Shown here: positions 6,131 to 7,277 of the stretch, one piece after another | How the letters are laid out: every line of letters starts with the position of its first letter | Numbering within the stretch: the first letter of the stretch is position 1 | DNA from: Clostridiales bacterium UBA8153 | Lineage (GTDB): Bacteria > Bacillota > Sulfobacillia > UBA8153 | Assembly: GCA_003449495.1 (NCBI GenBank) | Contig: DMHJ01000201.1 | Location: 1-7,277 of the forward strand | Length of the DNA: 7,277 nucleotides | Direction: 5' to 3' | Notes under the pieces: model-generated | The model's input: only the letters and a program-made list of their open reading frames with translations | Told to the model about the DNA's origin: nothing | Databases searched by the model: none | Program-made: the position numbers and the translations under genes

Positions 6131-6481
6131 GTGAAGCGGGAGGAGATCCTGGCGGTGTTTGCTGCGGGGCCGGAAGCGATTGTCGAGCTCATGGAGCAAC
6201 CCCTGGCCACGGTGGTCCGCCTGGCAGCCCGGGTGGCGGAACCTGAGACGGAAAACGCCGTTCGGCGGGCACGGGTGCGGGCCCGGGAACAGAACCTGGG
6301 CCAGAGCCGCCCTCCCGCGCCCGCCCCGGCCGCCTTGCCGGGGGGTGTCGCCAGCGGAACCTGGCAAGGGGAGCCGGGAAGAGAGGGACCTGCCCGGGGC
6401 ATGGCAGGTCGTCGTTTGGGTCACCCGCGCTCGTACCCGGCGGGTCAGGGAGGGCCGCTGGGCCGTGCCCGGGGACGCTCC
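6131..6481 (+). pseudogene. IS66-type transposase, N-terminal remnant
   Basis: The frame from GTG 6131 starts KREEILAVFAAGPEAIVEL and continues with a leucine/alanine-rich coiled coil (RLAARVAEPETENAVRRARV) and EQNLGQS. This matches the N-terminal leader and leucine-zipper region of IS66 TnpC proteins, which would go on to LGxNSxNSSKPPS. After LGQS the homology is lost; weak echoes of the following basic GxxPGxEG segment appear near 6362-6390 in shifted frames. The DDE catalytic domain (over 350 residues) is absent. The GTG overlaps the TGA of the DUF4338 gene (GTGA), implying the two were translated as a pair in the intact element. The remnant runs into the cdd 3' end with no inverted repeat left. 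Confidence 0.75.
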
Positions 6482-6910
6482 CTACTCATCCGGCCCGCGC
6501 TCCCGGTCTAAGGTGAAGGCATAGGGCAACAGCTGCTCTAGCCGGTAGCTGCCGTGGACTCCGTGGGGCCCCGCGAGTACCACCGTCATGCCCTGGCCGA
6601 ACTCGGCCAGTACCTGCAGGCAGGCGCCGCAGGGCGGCGAAGGCTCCGTACCTCCGGTCACCACCACCAACACCTCGAACTGCCTCAGCCCGGCGGACAC
6701 GGCGGCCATTGCCGCCGTGCGCTCTGCGCAGACGGTAAGGCCATACGAGGCATTCTCCACATTGGCTCCGGAGAAAGCCTGCCCTCCCGCCAACAGCGCC
6801 GCCCCCACTCGAAACTGCGAATAGGGAGCGTAGGCCCGCTCCCGGGCCAGCCGCGCCAGCTTGACCAGTTCCTCCAATGCCGCGGCCGTCAACTCTCTTG
6901 GGGTGGACAT
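6482..6910 (-). CDS. cdd: Cytidine deaminase
   Basis: Zinc enzyme that deaminates cytidine and deoxycytidine to uridine and deoxyuridine in pyrimidine salvage; the short form acts as a homotetramer in the cytosol. At 142 residues it is slightly longer than the usual 130-136. FRVGAAL is at 33-39, and NVENASYGLTVCAERTA (50-66) holds zinc ligand Cys61 and the catalytic proton shuttle Glu63. PPCGACLQVL supplies zinc ligands Cys94 and Cys97. The C-terminus reads LLPYAF and then TLDRERGPDE, where the family normally has GPEDL; the last residues border the IS remnant and may be altered. The ATG at 6910 lies 19 bases before the end of the DUF502 frame (22-base overlap) and has AGGTGG upstream. Its usual downstream partner era is missing here. 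Confidence 0.97.
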   Translation of the reverse strand: MSTPRELTAAALEELVKLARLARERAYAPYSQFRVGAALLAGGQAFSGANVENASYGLTVCAERTAAMAAVSAGLRQFEVLVVVTGGTEPSPPCGACLQVLAEFGQGMTVVLAGPHGVHGSYRLEQLLPYAFTLDRERGPDE

Positions 6911-7277
6911 GGCACCACCACCTGATGGCGGCCGGGCGGTACCACCATGCCCCCGCTGACCACCAGCTTCAGGCCGTCCTCCACCGTCATGTCCAGCTTG
7001 ACCAGCTGCGAGCGCGGCACCAAGATCAGGAAACCGGAAGTGGGGTTGGGGGTGGTGGGCACGAAAACCGTCATCACTTCATCGCCGGCCCCACCTTCCA
7101 CCTCCACCCAGGGCCGGCCGGTCACAAAACCTATGGCATACAGTCCCCGCCGCGGGTATTCCACCAGCACCACCCGGTCGAACGGGGCACCGGAGACGCT
7201 GGTAAGAGCCTCCACCACTTGCTTGAACGCCAGGTACACTCCCCGCACCATGGGCGCGCGCAAGATGATGGCTTCCA
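6889..7277 (-). CDS. DUF502 membrane protein, C-terminal part (runs off window)
   Basis: C-terminal 129 residues of a DUF502 family protein; function unknown. Complete members have two N-terminal membrane helices, which lie outside the window. What is visible is the soluble part: RAPMVRGVYLAFKQVVEAL, then FDRVVLVEYPRRGLYAIGFV, VFVPTTPNPTSGFLILVPR and LDMTVEDGLKLVVSGGMVVP. These are the most conserved family segments. The frame is open through base 7277 (preceding residues EAII), so the TTG at 7263 is internal and not the start. The stop lies 22 bases inside cdd, which suggests coupled translation. The family is plant and bacterial, often next to cdd/dgkA/era in Firmicutes (recalled). Confidence 0.93.
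   Translation of the reverse strand, partial: EAIILRAPMVRGVYLAFKQVVEALTSVSGAPFDRVVLVEYPRRGLYAIGFVTGRPWVEVEGGAGDEVMTVFVPTTPNPTSGFLILVPRSQLVKLDMTVEDGLKLVVSGGMVVPPGRHQVVVPCPPQES

Larger units (their letters stand above)
5115..6134 (+). pseudogene. DUF4338 (DruA-like) protein, frameshifted
   Basis: Broken gene of the DUF4338 family, known from DruA of Druantia defence systems and, more often, from stand-alone or IS-borne genes of unclear role. Four pieces are recognisable. The N-terminal part from GTG 5115 contains GRTRLSQKLCRRWD and LDQRGLIEL and ends at an in-frame TAG (5388-5390). The same frame resumes as FSYPYLGFHRTVGE to 5534. One base lost near 5535 shifts to LKHLPYARHGPLLPCLLLGS, then TRFLILPGVRVPPLASHVL and DWQRQ to about 5785. 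After a foreign stretch (about 5797-5937) the C-terminus follows in a third segment: HWMRVGETTGRSRNHRRRT and YLGPLTRDFREVLRA, stop at 6132-6134. Further small indels occur around 5979-6010. The family C-terminal motif (GETTGRS, LTxDFRExL) is intact. It cannot encode a working protein. Confidence 0.85.
4985..6481 (+). mobile_element. Decayed IS66-related element with DUF4338 gene (composite remnant)
   Basis: A plus-strand island between minus-strand housekeeping genes. It begins with the inverted repeat GGTAACTGTTCAGCC, then a frameshifted DUF4338 gene (5115-6134), then the start of an IS66-type transposase (from 6131) that decays before the cdd 3' end. The GTAAC-type terminus is compatible with IS66-like ends (GTAAG/GTAAC). 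The right terminus of this copy was not found; the matching repeat at 5924-5938 lies inside the DUF4338 gene and seems to belong to a second inserted fragment. Multiple indels and a stop show it is inactive. Confidence 0.7.

Noticed and set aside
5115..6134. Druantia anti-phage system (DruA)
   Set aside because: The DUF4338 gene is broken and none of the large Druantia helicase genes are nearby; the IS66 stub and inverted repeats indicate a mobile element, not a defence island.
1..7277. CRISPR arrays, tRNA or rRNA genes
   Set aside because: No regularly spaced repeats and no recognisable tRNA or rRNA sequence were seen on either strand.

Overview
The window is GC-rich and comes from a bacterium. 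It most resembles a thermophilic or anaerobic clostridial Firmicute of the Moorella/Desulfotomaculum kind. That guess rests on split glycyl-tRNA synthetase genes (glyQ, glyS) behind a T-box leader, on the local order DUF502 - cdd - recO - DUF4342 - glyQ - glyS, on strong AGGAGG-type ribosome sites with GTG/TTG starts, and on sigma-A type promoters. No species can be named from sequence alone.

All intact genes lie on the minus strand, so the biological order runs from high to low coordinates. At the right edge is the C-terminal part of a DUF502 membrane protein (6889-7277), which overlaps cytidine deaminase cdd (6482-6910). Then comes about 1.5 kb of plus-strand mobile-element wreckage (about 4985-6481): a frameshifted DUF4338 (DruA-like) gene, the N-terminal stub of an IS66-type transposase that begins in a 4-base overlap with it, and a small reverse-oriented fragment carrying the same 15-bp terminal inverted repeat. 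Next is a strong minus-strand promoter (4939-4967) with a leader of about 575 nt, followed by mgtE (magnesium transport), recO (DNA repair) and a small DUF4342 protein gene, closely spaced and probably one transcript.

The glycyl-tRNA synthetase operon follows with its own promoter (1748-1776). The -35 box of that promoter contains the stop codon of the DUF4342 gene. A complete glycine T-box riboswitch with mutually exclusive antiterminator and terminator sits at about 1538-1741, followed by glyQ and the start of glyS, which overlap in an ATGA. This operon should be switched on by uncharged tRNA-Gly.

Functionally this is a housekeeping region disturbed by transposon activity. The points worth a second look are the layered IS remnants, the unexplained long leader before mgtE, and the absence of era, which in related genomes usually lies between cdd and recO.
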